From the NCBI GenBank assembly GCA_002427755.1, contig DIYO01000001.1, positions 992,001-1,056,000 on the forward strand: a stretch of 64,000 nt of DNA, given 5' to 3'. Position 1 is the stretch's first letter. Every line of letters begins with the position of its first letter. The DNA is from Roseivirga sp. UBA6052 (lineage in GTDB: Bacteria > Bacteroidota > Bacteroidia > Cytophagales > Cyclobacteriaceae). The notes beneath the pieces were generated by a model that was not told the origin of the DNA, made no database searches, and saw nothing but the letters and a program-made list of their open reading frames with translations. The position numbers and the translations under genes are program-made. Shown one piece after another: positions 16,758-25,009 of the stretch.

Positions 16758-18751
16758 TGAAAAGTGCGGTCTTTACACTCCTCAGTATTTATCTATTAAC
16801 AGCTTGCCAGTCAGAAATGAAATACAAATCCTTAGATGACTATCCTGTTTATAAAGGCAATGATTTAGGTTTTAGTCTAGATAAAGAGCAGGTCATTTTC
16901 AAACTTTGGTCTCCTGAAGCAGAGGAAGTTAAACTCAACATCTATAGAACTGGTCATGAGGATGATTTAATCAGCACCAAAAAGCTGAGTAGAAAGCGCT
17001 CTGGTGTATGGGTATCTGAGGTTGATAAAAGTGAAGTATTTGAGAAATACTATACCTATCAAATCAAATGGAAAGACAAATGGCTTGAAGAAAAGCCAGA
17101 CCCATATGCAGTTGCGGTGGGTGCTAATGGGCTGAGGTCTATGGTTATTGACTTATACCAAACTGATCCTGCAGGTTGGTCTGAAGATGAACGACCACCG
17201 CTTTCCAATTTCAACGAAATTATCATTTACGAAATGCACATTCGTGACTTAACTATTCACGAATCATCTGGGGTAAGATTGAAAGGGAAATACCTTGGTC
17301 TTACAGAATCAGGAACAAAAAGTAATGAAGGCCTTAGCACAGCACTTGACCACATCAAAGATTTAGGAGTAACTCATGTGCATTTGTTACCAACATTTGA
17401 TCATAGATCTATTGATGAAACACGACTTGACGAACCACAGTACAATTGGGGCTACGACCCATTAAATTACAATGTTCCCGAAGGTAGCTTTTCCACGAAC
17501 CCATATGACGGTGATGTAAGAATCAAAGAATTTAAACAAATGGTTCAGAGCTTTCACGAAGCTGGCATCAGAGTCATTCTAGATGTAGTATACAACCATA
17601 CAGGACAAACCGAGGATTCAAACTTCAACCAGCTCGTTCCTGACTATTATTACAGGAAAAATGCATTGGGCGAATTCTCAGATGCATCAGCCTGTGGTAA
17701 TGAAACAGCTTCTGAAAGAGAGATGATGCGAAAGTATATTCTCAATTCCGTAAAACATTGGATTGAAGAATATCATTTAGATGGATTTAGGTTTGATCTC
17801 ATGGGCATTCATGACATTGAAACCATGAATGCGGTTTCTGATTTAGCCCATTCAATCGATCCGAGCATATTTATTTATGGAGAGGGCTGGAAAGCCGGTA
17901 ACTCTCCTCTTGCCGATTCTACACTGGCGTTAAAAGTCAACACTTCTAAACTGAAAGCGGTTGCAGCCTTCACTGACGACCTGAGAGATGGGTTGAAAGG
18001 CAGTGTTTTCAGAGAAGAAGAACGTGGGTTCGTAAGTGGTGAAAAAGGATTGAAGGAAAGCATCAAGTTCGGTATTGTTGCCTCCACGGAACACCCTCAC
18101 GTAAATTATAAATCCGTCAACTATTCAAGCGCTCCTTGGTCTCCTACTCCTGCTCAAACCATTAGTTATGTCTCTTGCCATGACAATCACACGTTGTTCG
18201 ATAAACTTAGCATTTCGGTTCCTGAAGCTAATGAAGCTACCATCTCTAAAATGCATAGGTTAGCAGAGACCATTATTCTTACTTCGCAAGGTGTGGCGTT
18301 TTTGCATGCAGGAATGGAAATGCTAAGAACCAAGAATGGCGTTGAAAACTCCTTTGAATCTCCCGATGAAATCAATCAAATCGATTGGTCGAGAAAGGCT
18401 GAATATCAAAAAGAACACGATTATTATAAAGCCTTGATCCAATTGAGAAAAGATCATCCTGCCTTCAGAATGACATCAACCCCAGATATTCAAAAACATC
18501 TAGTGTTTTTAGATACCCCAACAGACAATTCAATTACTTACATCTTGAAAGACCATGCTAATGGAGACGAATGGAAAAACATCTTAGTGATGTTAAATGG
18601 AGGAGAAAGAAGTAAAACACTTTCTCTACCCAAAGGAAATTGGACCTTAGTTAGTGATATGAATACTATTGATGAGAATGGACTGGGCAAGACCAGAAAA
18701 AACAGCATCAGCCTACCTGCTCATACCGCATTTATTCTTAAACAAGATTAG
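16757..18751 (+). CDS. Lipoprotein type I pullulanase (GH13)
   Basis: This 664-residue protein has a lipoprotein signal (lipobox LTAC, Cys17), so it acts at the outer or inner membrane surface rather than in the cytoplasm. An N-terminal CBM48-like domain precedes the GH13 barrel. YNWGYDPLNYNVPEG is the pullulanase signature. GH13 regions I-IV are visible: DVVYNH, GFRFDLMG (nucleophile Asp), GEGW (acid Glu) and SCHDNHT. It should cut alpha-1,6 branches of pullulan, glycogen fragments or starch. It is coupled to the upstream transporter and ends with a 4-base overlap with the convergent gene. Confidence 0.9.
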   Translation: MKSAVFTLLSIYLLTACQSEMKYKSLDDYPVYKGNDLGFSLDKEQVIFKLWSPEAEEVKLNIYRTGHEDDLISTKKLSRKRSGVWVSEVDKSEVFEKYYTYQIKWKDKWLEEKPDPYAVAVGANGLRSMVIDLYQTDPAGWSEDERPPLSNFNEIIIYEMHIRDLTIHESSGVRLKGKYLGLTESGTKSNEGLSTALDHIKDLGVTHVHLLPTFDHRSIDETRLDEPQYNWGYDPLNYNVPEGSFSTNPYDGDVRIKEFKQMVQSFHEAGIRVILDVVYNHTGQTEDSNFNQLVPDYYYRKNALGEFSDASACGNETASEREMMRKYILNSVKHWIEEYHLDGFRFDLMGIHDIETMNAVSDLAHSIDPSIFIYGEGWKAGNSPLADSTLALKVNTSKLKAVAAFTDDLRDGLKGSVFREEERGFVSGEKGLKESIKFGIVASTEHPHVNYKSVNYSSAPWSPTPAQTISYVSCHDNHTLFDKLSISVPEANEATISKMHRLAETIILTSQGVAFLHAGMEMLRTKNGVENSFESPDEINQIDWSRKAEYQKEHDYYKALIQLRKDHPAFRMTSTPDIQKHLVFLDTPTDNSITYILKDHANGDEWKNILVMLNGGERSKTLSLPKGNWTLVSDMNTIDENGLGKTRKNSISLPAHTAFILKQD

Positions 18752-19539
18752 AAATTTATTTCAGTCTCAAAGACCTTAACCGCGTTACCCTTTAGTACCA
18801 CACGGTTTCCTCTTAATTCAGTCTCAAGTCTACCCGTTCTCTCGGAAGCTTGAAATGCTTTGAAATTATTTCGGCTCTTCTTCCTAGCCCAATAGGGTGT
18901 TAAAATCGTATGCATAAACCCTGTTACTGGATCTTCAGGAATACCCAAGTTAGGCGCAAAATACCTTGAAGCGAAATCATAATCATCGCCACCTAACCAA
19001 CCCGAGACAATTACACCGTTTGTTGCCAAAGTAGAAATCCACCCCATATTTGGTGCGGCATTCAATACAGTATTCACATCTTTAAAGATGAATATCATTT
19101 CGTCAGGATAGATCAATACTTCTTTAATCTCACCTTTGAATTCCTCCTCTGCTCTAGCCAAATTATCATAGCTAAAAGTTTCAGCATAGTTAGCCGGAAA
19201 ATCCATTTTAAGAGCATCTCCATCTTGGCTAACTTTTAACTCACCACTAAGCGTATCGAAAAGAATTGGAGTATCCTGAGGGTGATACCCTTCCGAGAAT
19301 AATGTGAAAGAAGAAGCTAATGTAGCATGACCACAAAGAGGTACTTCTTTGGCCGGTGTAAACCATCTTAAAGAGTATCTATCCCCTTTTCTTAACACAT
19401 AGGCAGTTTCTGAAAGATTGTTCTCTTTAGCTAAACTCTGCAGCCATGCATCTGACCTCTCTTCTTCGAGTATACAAACGGCAGCAGGATTACCTTTGAA
19501 GATCTCCTTTGTGAATGCGTCAATTTGAAACAGCTTCAT
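18748..19539 (-). CDS. PhzF-family isomerase/epimerase-like protein
   Basis: The protein has 263 residues from the ATG at 19539, giving MKLFQIDAFTKEIFKGNPAAV, the classic PhzF opening. The catalytic-Glu loop NNLSETAYVL and the second-half motif CGHATLASS are present, and the two halves share the diaminopimelate-epimerase fold. Enzymes of this family act on small amphipathic acids; most have no known substrate and phenazine synthesis is not implied. A longer in-frame start at 19563 does not fit the family. It overlaps the upstream EamA gene by 20 bases. Confidence 0.85.
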   Translation of the reverse strand: MKLFQIDAFTKEIFKGNPAAVCILEEERSDAWLQSLAKENNLSETAYVLRKGDRYSLRWFTPAKEVPLCGHATLASSFTLFSEGYHPQDTPILFDTLSGELKVSQDGDALKMDFPANYAETFSYDNLARAEEEFKGEIKEVLIYPDEMIFIFKDVNTVLNAAPNMGWISTLATNGVIVSGWLGGDDYDFASRYFAPNLGIPEDPVTGFMHTILTPYWARKKSRNNFKAFQASERTGRLETELRGNRVVLKGNAVKVFETEINF

Positions 19540-20377
19540 TCTTCTTTTTATTCTTGTAAACAACGTTTAATACAACTCCTATCATAACAGCGGTCATCCC
19601 TAGATAAGTCATTAAGTTGAATAACTCTTCAAAGAACAAATAACCAAAACCTAAAGCATAGAGTATTCCCACAAAATTCAAATTCGCCACTTTAGCTAAC
19701 TCTTCTGACTGATAAGACTTTGTCATAAAATACTGAGCAACCTGAGTTAAAACACCAACACCTAACAATAATAGCCATTCTATCCCTTGAGGTTGTACCC
19801 AATTAAATATGGAGTATAGGCCGGCAATTGGCATGGTAACTAGAGGAAAGTAGAGTATGATAACTAATGGATGTTCAGATGTCTTTAGTTTCCTGATCAT
19901 GTTGTAGGCCACACCAGAAAAGAAAGCCGCTCCCACTCCTAATAAGGCCATGAGTAGGGACACTCTGGTATCGAAACCTTTGATCAAAATAATTCCTAAA
20001 AAACTAATACCAAAGAATAACCACTGAAGGGGCGCTACTTTCTCTTTCACTATCCAAATCCCCAAAATTGCTGTAAAGATTGGACCCAAGAACATTAAAG
20101 TGGTAGCACTGGCCAATGGTATATTCTGTAGTGTAGTAAAGAACATCATTAAGGCTATGGCCCCCGCTAGCCCTCTCAGAAATAGAATCTTCCTATTAGT
20201 ACCAAACAAGGGTACTTTCTTAACAGAAAGCGCTACGCCTGACATTAATAATGAAACAATAGAGCGAAACAGAATGATTTCTATAGCAGGTATGTTTGGA
20301 AGATACTTTATCAGTACATTCATGAGAGCAAAGACAAAAGTTGCCAAAAGCATGTAAAGTACCCCTTTCGAAAGCAT
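19520..20377 (-). CDS. EamA/DMT-family transporter
   Basis: This 285-residue, ten-helix membrane protein is made of two EamA repeats. The repeat-1 stretch is FALMNVLIKYLPNIPAIEIILFRS shortened here to its core IEIILFR, followed by SATTLMFLGPIFTAILG. It probably exports or imports a small metabolite; the substrate is unknown. Its overlap with the downstream PhzF-like gene implies co-translation, and a carrier next to a PhzF-like enzyme suggests both handle one compound (inference). Confidence 0.82.
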   Translation of the reverse strand: MLSKGVLYMLLATFVFALMNVLIKYLPNIPAIEIILFRSIVSLLMSGVALSVKKVPLFGTNRKILFLRGLAGAIALMMFFTTLQNIPLASATTLMFLGPIFTAILGIWIVKEKVAPLQWLFFGISFLGIILIKGFDTRVSLLMALLGVGAAFFSGVAYNMIRKLKTSEHPLVIILYFPLVTMPIAGLYSIFNWVQPQGIEWLLLLGVGVLTQVAQYFMTKSYQSEELAKVANLNFVGILYALGFGYLFFEELFNLMTYLGMTAVMIGVVLNVVYKNKKKNEAVSN

Positions 20378-20419
20378 GCGCGAATTTGAGATTATTAATA
20401 CGATATAAAAAGGAAACCA

Positions 20420-20860
20420 ATGGCTTTAAAAAAAGGATCAAAAGCTCCTGACTTTGTTTTAGATAGTACCTCTGGAGAAAAATTTAGATTGAGTAAAAAC
20501 TTACCATGTATTATTTACTTCTATCCTAAAGACTTTACACCGGGTTGTACGGAAGAAGCCTGTAGTTTTAGAGATGGGTTTTCTGAACTAAGAGGACTAG
20601 AGGTTAATGTTTATGGCGTAAGTCGCGATAGCATTTCGTCTCATAACAAGTTTAAAGATGAACACAATTTACCCTTTGATCTTCTTACTGATAAATCAGG
20701 TGAGGTTTGTAAACAATATGACGCATTGGTACCTATCGTTAAGATTCCTAAAAGAGTGACCTACCTTATCGATGAAAATCAAATCATAAAAACAACCTAT
20801 TCTGATATGTTTGGAGCTAAAAAGCATATGCAACAGATGATTTCAGAATTAAAAGGTTAA
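20420..20860 (+). CDS. bcp: PrxQ/Bcp-type peroxiredoxin
   Basis: This 146-residue cytoplasmic thiol peroxidase has a peroxidatic Cys43 in FTPGCTEEACSF and a resolving Cys48 five residues later, the atypical two-Cys PrxQ arrangement. It reduces hydroperoxides using thioredoxin. The thioredoxin-fold strand IIYFYPKDF precedes the active site. It stands alone, divergent from the EamA gene. Confidence 0.93.
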   Translation: MALKKGSKAPDFVLDSTSGEKFRLSKNLPCIIYFYPKDFTPGCTEEACSFRDGFSELRGLEVNVYGVSRDSISSHNKFKDEHNLPFDLLTDKSGEVCKQYDALVPIVKIPKRVTYLIDENQIIKTTYSDMFGAKKHMQQMISELKG

Positions 20861-20865
20861 TAAAA

Positions 20866-20896
20866 TTCGACTTTCTACGTTCGAATGATAAATTTG
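20866..20896 (+). promoter_or_regulatory. Promoter of the first outer-membrane barrel gene
   Basis: TTCG (20866-20869; consensus TTTG) is followed after 19 bases by a perfect TAnnTTTG box, TAAATTTG (20889-20896). The start codon lies 20 bases further down. Confidence 0.5.
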
Positions 20897-20916
20897 TGGC
20901 TGCCTAATTCACAGGA

Positions 20917-21789
20917 ATGAGAAAAACCCTTTTATTCTCTTTGCTTTTAACCATATCTGCGAGTCTATTCTCTCAGCAATATGTAACTACAGGAGATTTT
21001 GATAGAATTTCTAAGCTCAATTTTGGTATTGGCTTCAATACATATTTCGGTGAATTAAGAAGAGCCCAAGATCCTAATCTTCAATTAGGACTTAGCGCTT
21101 CAGTAGGATACGAACATCTGTTTACAGATAATGTCGCTTTAAGAACTACCTTAAGTGTTTATCAAATACAAGCAGATGACTCCTTGAGCAGTTTACCTGC
21201 TAGTAGATTAAGAAACATAAACTTTAAGGCTACTAATGCCGAATTCTTGGTTCAGGCCTTATACTACACACAAAGGCATCCCGCCAGTGGTTATAGAGAT
21301 AGAGCATTTGCTAACCCTTACTTTCATTTGGGTTTAGGCGTAACCACTAACAATCCAATGGCTGAATTGAATGGAACAGACTATGATTTGAGACCTCTTA
21401 CTTTAGAAGGAGTTCAATATGGAGGTCTCGCAGTGGTTATCCCTGTTGGAGTTGGTGTAAACTGGTATCTATCCAAAAATGTCGATCTTCAGATGGATGT
21501 TCAATATACATTAGCACTTACAGGATATCTGGATGATGTAAACGGAGTTTACAGGGATCCATCATCGTTTAGTGACACGAATGGCATAGACGCTGCTACT
21601 ATAGGTTTATTATCTGATCCTAGAGCAGCTTTAACTCCTCCTGTTGACCCAGTAGCGGCAGGAACGCTTCGAGGAGATGGATCTAATGATGCTTATCTGA
21701 GAGTTGGATTCAAACTTGGATTTTATTTACCGAAATCTCTTTACGGCAAATCTTCAATTCGTTGTAAAGTCGTTAAGAGGACGAGATAA
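20917..21789 (+). CDS. Outer-membrane beta-barrel protein (DUF6089-like)
   Basis: The 290-residue protein has a signal peptide ending at about SLFSQ, then alternating beta strands typical of an 8- to 10-strand barrel. It shares landmarks with the protein at 23972-24991: a YFGEL/YHGDLYD-type N-terminal strand, NPYFHLGLGV/NPYLMIGIS, GYLDDV/DYLDDV, and a C-terminal RGDGSNDAYLRVGFKLGFYLP. The two are clearly paralogues. Function is unknown. The last 17 bases overlap the convergent ABC gene. Confidence 0.75.
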   Translation: MRKTLLFSLLLTISASLFSQQYVTTGDFDRISKLNFGIGFNTYFGELRRAQDPNLQLGLSASVGYEHLFTDNVALRTTLSVYQIQADDSLSSLPASRLRNINFKATNAEFLVQALYYTQRHPASGYRDRAFANPYFHLGLGVTTNNPMAELNGTDYDLRPLTLEGVQYGGLAVVIPVGVGVNWYLSKNVDLQMDVQYTLALTGYLDDVNGVYRDPSSFSDTNGIDAATIGLLSDPRAALTPPVDPVAAGTLRGDGSNDAYLRVGFKLGFYLPKSLYGKSSIRCKVVKRTR

Positions 21790-22441
21790 CCCCATCTTTA
21801 ATAATCACCTTCCTATCTGACATCTCAGCCAGCTCATGGTTGTGGGTCACAATAACGAATGTTTTTTCTAGGTCATCACGTAGCTTAAAAAAGAGATCGT
21901 GAAGAGCCCTTGCATTGGTTGAATCAAGATTACCACTGGGCTCATCTGCAAATATGACTTTAGGGTCATTTATTAATGACCTAGCGACAGCCACCCTCTG
22001 CTGTTCACCACCAGATAGCTCTGAAGGCTTATGATCTATTCTATCCTTTAAGCCGAGTAATTCTAAGAGTTCGTGGGCCCTATACTCAACTTCTTTAAAT
22101 TCCCTACCACCTATAAAACCTGGTAAACAAACATTTTCTATTGCAGAGAATTCGGGAAGTAAATTGTGAAACTGGAAAACAAAACCGATTTTCTTATTTC
22201 TAAAACTGGCCAAACGATCTCTTTTTAATTCCCCTACTTCAATTCCATCAATAACTAGTTTCCCACTATCTGATTTGTCCAAGGTTCCTAAAATATGGAG
22301 CAACGTGCTCTTACCAGCACCTGAAGCTCCTGTTATGGATACAACCTCCTGCTCCAAAATCTCTAAATCTATTGACTTTAGAACTTCAAGTGAGTCGTAT
22401 TTCTTTGAAATGGAAGATGCTCGGAGTAAGATATTGCTCAT
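21773..22441 (-). CDS. lolD: LolD/MacB-type ABC transporter ATPase
   Basis: This 222-residue ATPase has Walker A GASGAGKST (about 38-46), signature LSGGEQQRVAVAR, Walker B VIFADEPSGNLDS and a switch His in VTHNHE. Sequence and size fit LolD, which powers lipoprotein release to the outer membrane with LolC/E. No permease gene adjoins it, so the partner must be encoded elsewhere and the LolD label rests on sequence only; a MacB- or FtsE-like exporter ATPase is possible. Confidence 0.8.
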   Translation of the reverse strand: MSNILLRASSISKKYDSLEVLKSIDLEILEQEVVSITGASGAGKSTLLHILGTLDKSDSGKLVIDGIEVGELKRDRLASFRNKKIGFVFQFHNLLPEFSAIENVCLPGFIGGREFKEVEYRAHELLELLGLKDRIDHKPSELSGGEQQRVAVARSLINDPKVIFADEPSGNLDSTNARALHDLFFKLRDDLEKTFVIVTHNHELAEMSDRKVIIKDGVISSS

Positions 22442-22506
22442 TTGGTTTCAAACATAATCATAATAATCAATGAGAATAACTATAGCCCTCAAGAAGGTCT
22501 TTTAGC

Positions 22507-22537
22507 TTGTTAAATTAGGTACAAAGATTTAGCTTCG
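22507..22537 (+). promoter_or_regulatory. Candidate promoter of sucC
   Basis: TTG (22507-22509) is spaced 20 bases from TAGCTTCG (22530-22537), a 7/8 match to TAnnTTTG. The sucC ATG follows 17 bases later. Confidence 0.4.
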
Positions 22538-22554
22538 CACCAAAGTTAAAACCT

Positions 22555-23766
22555 ATGAATATTCACGAATATCAAGCGAAAGAATTACTCAAAACTTATG
22601 GGGTAAAAATTCAAGAAGGCATTGTAGCTGAAACTCCTGAAGCAGCAACCGAAGCGGCTAAAAAGTTGAATGAATCTACTGGTACAAGCTGGTATGTCGT
22701 GAAAGCTCAAATCCATGCAGGCGGTCGTGGAAAAGGTACTATAAATCAAACAGGTTCCAATGGAGTTGTGTTGGCAAAAAGCCTTGAAGAGGTTGCTCCA
22801 AAGTCAGAAGCAATTTTGGGTGGTACTCTAGTAACACATCAAACAGGTCCTGAAGGAAAAGTTGTAAATAAGGTTCTTATTGCACAGGATGTGTATTACC
22901 CAGGCGAGTCAGATCCTAAAGAATACTATTTATCGATTCTTCTTGATAGAGCGAAAGGTAGAAATGTAATAATGGCTTCTACTGAGGGTGGAATGGACAT
23001 TGAAACAGTTGCTGAGGAGACTCCTGAAAAGATCATCAAGGAATGGATAGACCCAAGAGTTGGTTTACAAGGTTTTCAAGCAAGAAAGGTTGCCTTCAAA
23101 TTAGGATTGGAAGGTCAAGCATTTAAGGAGATGGTCAAATTCATTTTCTCTCTATACAAAGCTTACGAAAGTTCAGATGCTTCTCAATTTGAAATTAACC
23201 CAGTACTAAAGACATCTGATAATCAAATTCTTGCTGTAGATGCAAAAGTTAATCTTGATGATAACGGATTATTTAGACATAAAGATCTTTTAGAATTAAG
23301 AGACATTACTGAAGAGGATCCTGCAGAAGTTGAAGCTGGAAAATATGGTCTTAGCTATGTTAAGCTAGATGGAAATGTAGGCTGCATGGTGAATGGTGCT
23401 GGGCTTGCTATGGCAACAATGGATATCATTAAGCTTTCAGGAGGAGAGCCTGCTAATTTCCTCGATGTTGGTGGAACTGCTAACGCAGAAACCGTAGAAG
23501 CAGGCTTCAGAATCATTATGAAGGACCCAAATGTAAAAGCAATTCTTATAAACATTTTTGGTGGTATCGTAAGATGTGATAGAGTAGCCAATGGTGTTGT
23601 AGAAGCCTATCACAAGATCGGCAACATTGAAATTCCAATAATTGTAAGACTACAAGGAACAAATGCTGAAGAAGCTGCTAAGATTATTAACGAAAGTGGT
23701 TTAGCAGTGAAATCCGCAATAGTATTGAAAGACGCAGCACAGTTGGTGCAAGAGTCAATCAGTTAA
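22555..23766 (+). CDS. sucC: Succinate-CoA ligase, beta subunit
   Basis: This 403-residue ATP-grasp subunit begins MNIHEYQAKELLKTYGV. It has AQIHAGGRGKG in the nucleotide-binding domain, EINPVLK, VDAKVNLDDNG, and the C-terminal NIFGGIVRCDRVANGV. With the alpha subunit it converts succinyl-CoA to succinate with NTP formation in the TCA cycle. sucD is not adjacent, which is common in Bacteroidota. A tRNA-Arg gene begins 2 bases after the stop codon. Confidence 0.96.
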   Translation: MNIHEYQAKELLKTYGVKIQEGIVAETPEAATEAAKKLNESTGTSWYVVKAQIHAGGRGKGTINQTGSNGVVLAKSLEEVAPKSEAILGGTLVTHQTGPEGKVVNKVLIAQDVYYPGESDPKEYYLSILLDRAKGRNVIMASTEGGMDIETVAEETPEKIIKEWIDPRVGLQGFQARKVAFKLGLEGQAFKEMVKFIFSLYKAYESSDASQFEINPVLKTSDNQILAVDAKVNLDDNGLFRHKDLLELRDITEEDPAEVEAGKYGLSYVKLDGNVGCMVNGAGLAMATMDIIKLSGGEPANFLDVGGTANAETVEAGFRIIMKDPNVKAILINIFGGIVRCDRVANGVVEAYHKIGNIEIPIIVRLQGTNAEEAAKIINESGLAVKSAIVLKDAAQLVQESIS

Positions 23767-23768
23767 GA

Positions 23769-23842
23769 GCATCCGTAGCTCAACTGGATAGAGCACCAGA
23801 TTTCGGCTCTGGGGGTTGAGGGTTCGACTCCTTCCGGGTGCA
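23769..23842 (+). tRNA. tRNA-Arg (anticodon TCG)
   Basis: This 74-nt cloverleaf folds fully. The acceptor stem GCATCCG/CGGGTGC has one T-G pair and the D-stem is GCTC/GAGC. The anticodon arm CCAGA-TTTCGGC-TCTGG gives anticodon TCG, with T33 in place. The T-arm is GAGGG-TTCGACT-CCTTC with one wobble pair. It reads CGA and other CGN Arg codons. CCA is not encoded. It starts 2 bases after the sucC stop and has its own terminator. Confidence 0.95.
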
Positions 23843-23844
23843 CA

Positions 23845-23876
23845 AAACCTCTTGGTTAATTCCAAGAGGTTTTTTT
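23845..23876 (+). terminator. Rho-independent terminator after tRNA-Arg
   Basis: An 11-bp stem, AAACCTCTTGG (23845-23855) with CCAAGAGGTTT (23862-23872), has a 6-base loop and a T-run. It closes the sucC-tRNA unit. Confidence 0.9.
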
Positions 23877-23921
23877 CTAATGTTAATTAATTGTATCTTA
23901 GCAGCTTCCTCACCGAATTTA

Positions 23922-23952
23922 TTTGCACCAAACCATCATTTCGTTAGATTTG
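23922..23952 (+). promoter_or_regulatory. Promoter of the second outer-membrane barrel gene
   Basis: TTTG (23922-23925), a 19-base spacer and TAGATTTG (23945-23952) match both Bacteroidota elements perfectly. The ATG is 20 bases downstream, the same spacing as for the paralogous gene at 20917. Confidence 0.65.
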
Positions 23953-23971
23953 TACTAATTGTGTATTCCCA

Positions 23972-24991
23972 ATGAGGAAATTAGCTTTCATCTTATTACT
24001 ATTCTTAGGCATTACAGAATTCGTAGATGCGCAAAGTTTCTATTCTAGAAGAAGAGATAGACTCTGGATGTTTTCTTTTGGTTTGGGTGGATCACAATAT
24101 CATGGGGATCTTTATGATGTTACCTATGATGGCCTTGGCCCAACCGTTGGTCCTTCCTTAGGAATTGGAATGAGAAGAAAGCTCGGGTCTCAGCTTTCAA
24201 TCAGATTAGATATCAATAGGTACCAAATTGGTGGTGATGATCAATTAACTAATGGATTCATCACGAATGGCCGAACATCTGAAGAAAGAACAGGAAGAAG
24301 AACAGGTGTTAATGACACCCGTTATGTTCGAAATCTTAATTTTAGAGCTAGAAATTGGGAAGTCTCTGGTCTCTTAACGTTTAATTTCATTCCGGTAGAT
24401 GGAAGCTACACGCGCAGACCATTGATTAACCCATATTTAATGATTGGGATATCTAGAACCTTGAGTAGACCTAAGACTTTCTTACCGGGAGAAAACGGCA
24501 ATTATTCAGTAAATCTTTGGGAAATTAGAACTGAAGAGGCAGGTGTTTATGGTAATTGGTTCACAGTAATACCCCTTGGCTTTGGTATAAGATTAAAAGC
24601 TAACCAGTATGTAGATATCCTATTAGAAGGAGCAAGAAGATTTACTTTTACAGATTATTTGGATGATGTAGCTACTGTATATCCCAGCAGAGATCAGATT
24701 ATAGAATGGAATGGTGGTCCTGACTCACCTGGAGCTAACGTAGCTTTACAGATTTATGACAGATCTCAAGATCTTATTCCAGAATTACAAGCCAATAACA
24801 ACCAAGCGGCAATTGATAGAATAGCTCAGGATTTCCCCAACGGTATCAATCCAAGACCAGCTGGTGCTGTCAGAGGAAGAGATAATAATGACGCTTACTA
24901 TATATTTCAAATAAGACTAGAGTTGTACTTACCTGACAACTTCTTGAGTGAATTGTTCTCTCCTTCCAGAAGAAAACCGAAATTCAGATAA
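23972..24991 (+). CDS. Outer-membrane beta-barrel protein (DUF6089-like)
   Basis: The 339-residue protein has a signal peptide (MRKLAFILLLFLGITEFVDAQ) and a barrel-type strand pattern. It starts with FSFGLGGSQYHGDLYD and ends with an aromatic C-terminal strand, IFQIRLELYLPDNF. It is a paralogue of the protein at 20917-21789 but has longer extracellular loops, for example the Arg/Thr-rich segment at about 100-115. Function is unknown. It is the last plus-strand gene; the glycan block ends 18 bases further on the other strand. Confidence 0.78.
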   Translation: MRKLAFILLLFLGITEFVDAQSFYSRRRDRLWMFSFGLGGSQYHGDLYDVTYDGLGPTVGPSLGIGMRRKLGSQLSIRLDINRYQIGGDDQLTNGFITNGRTSEERTGRRTGVNDTRYVRNLNFRARNWEVSGLLTFNFIPVDGSYTRRPLINPYLMIGISRTLSRPKTFLPGENGNYSVNLWEIRTEEAGVYGNWFTVIPLGFGIRLKANQYVDILLEGARRFTFTDYLDDVATVYPSRDQIIEWNGGPDSPGANVALQIYDRSQDLIPELQANNNQAAIDRIAQDFPNGINPRPAGAVRGRDNNDAYYIFQIRLELYLPDNFLSELFSPSRRKPKFR

Positions 24992-25009
24992 AATCAATTA
25001 TTTGTTTTC

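Noticed and set aside
22449..22456. TATGTTTG on the minus strand as a promoter for the LolD-type gene
   Set aside because: It is only 8 bases from the ATG and has no -33 partner at normal spacing.
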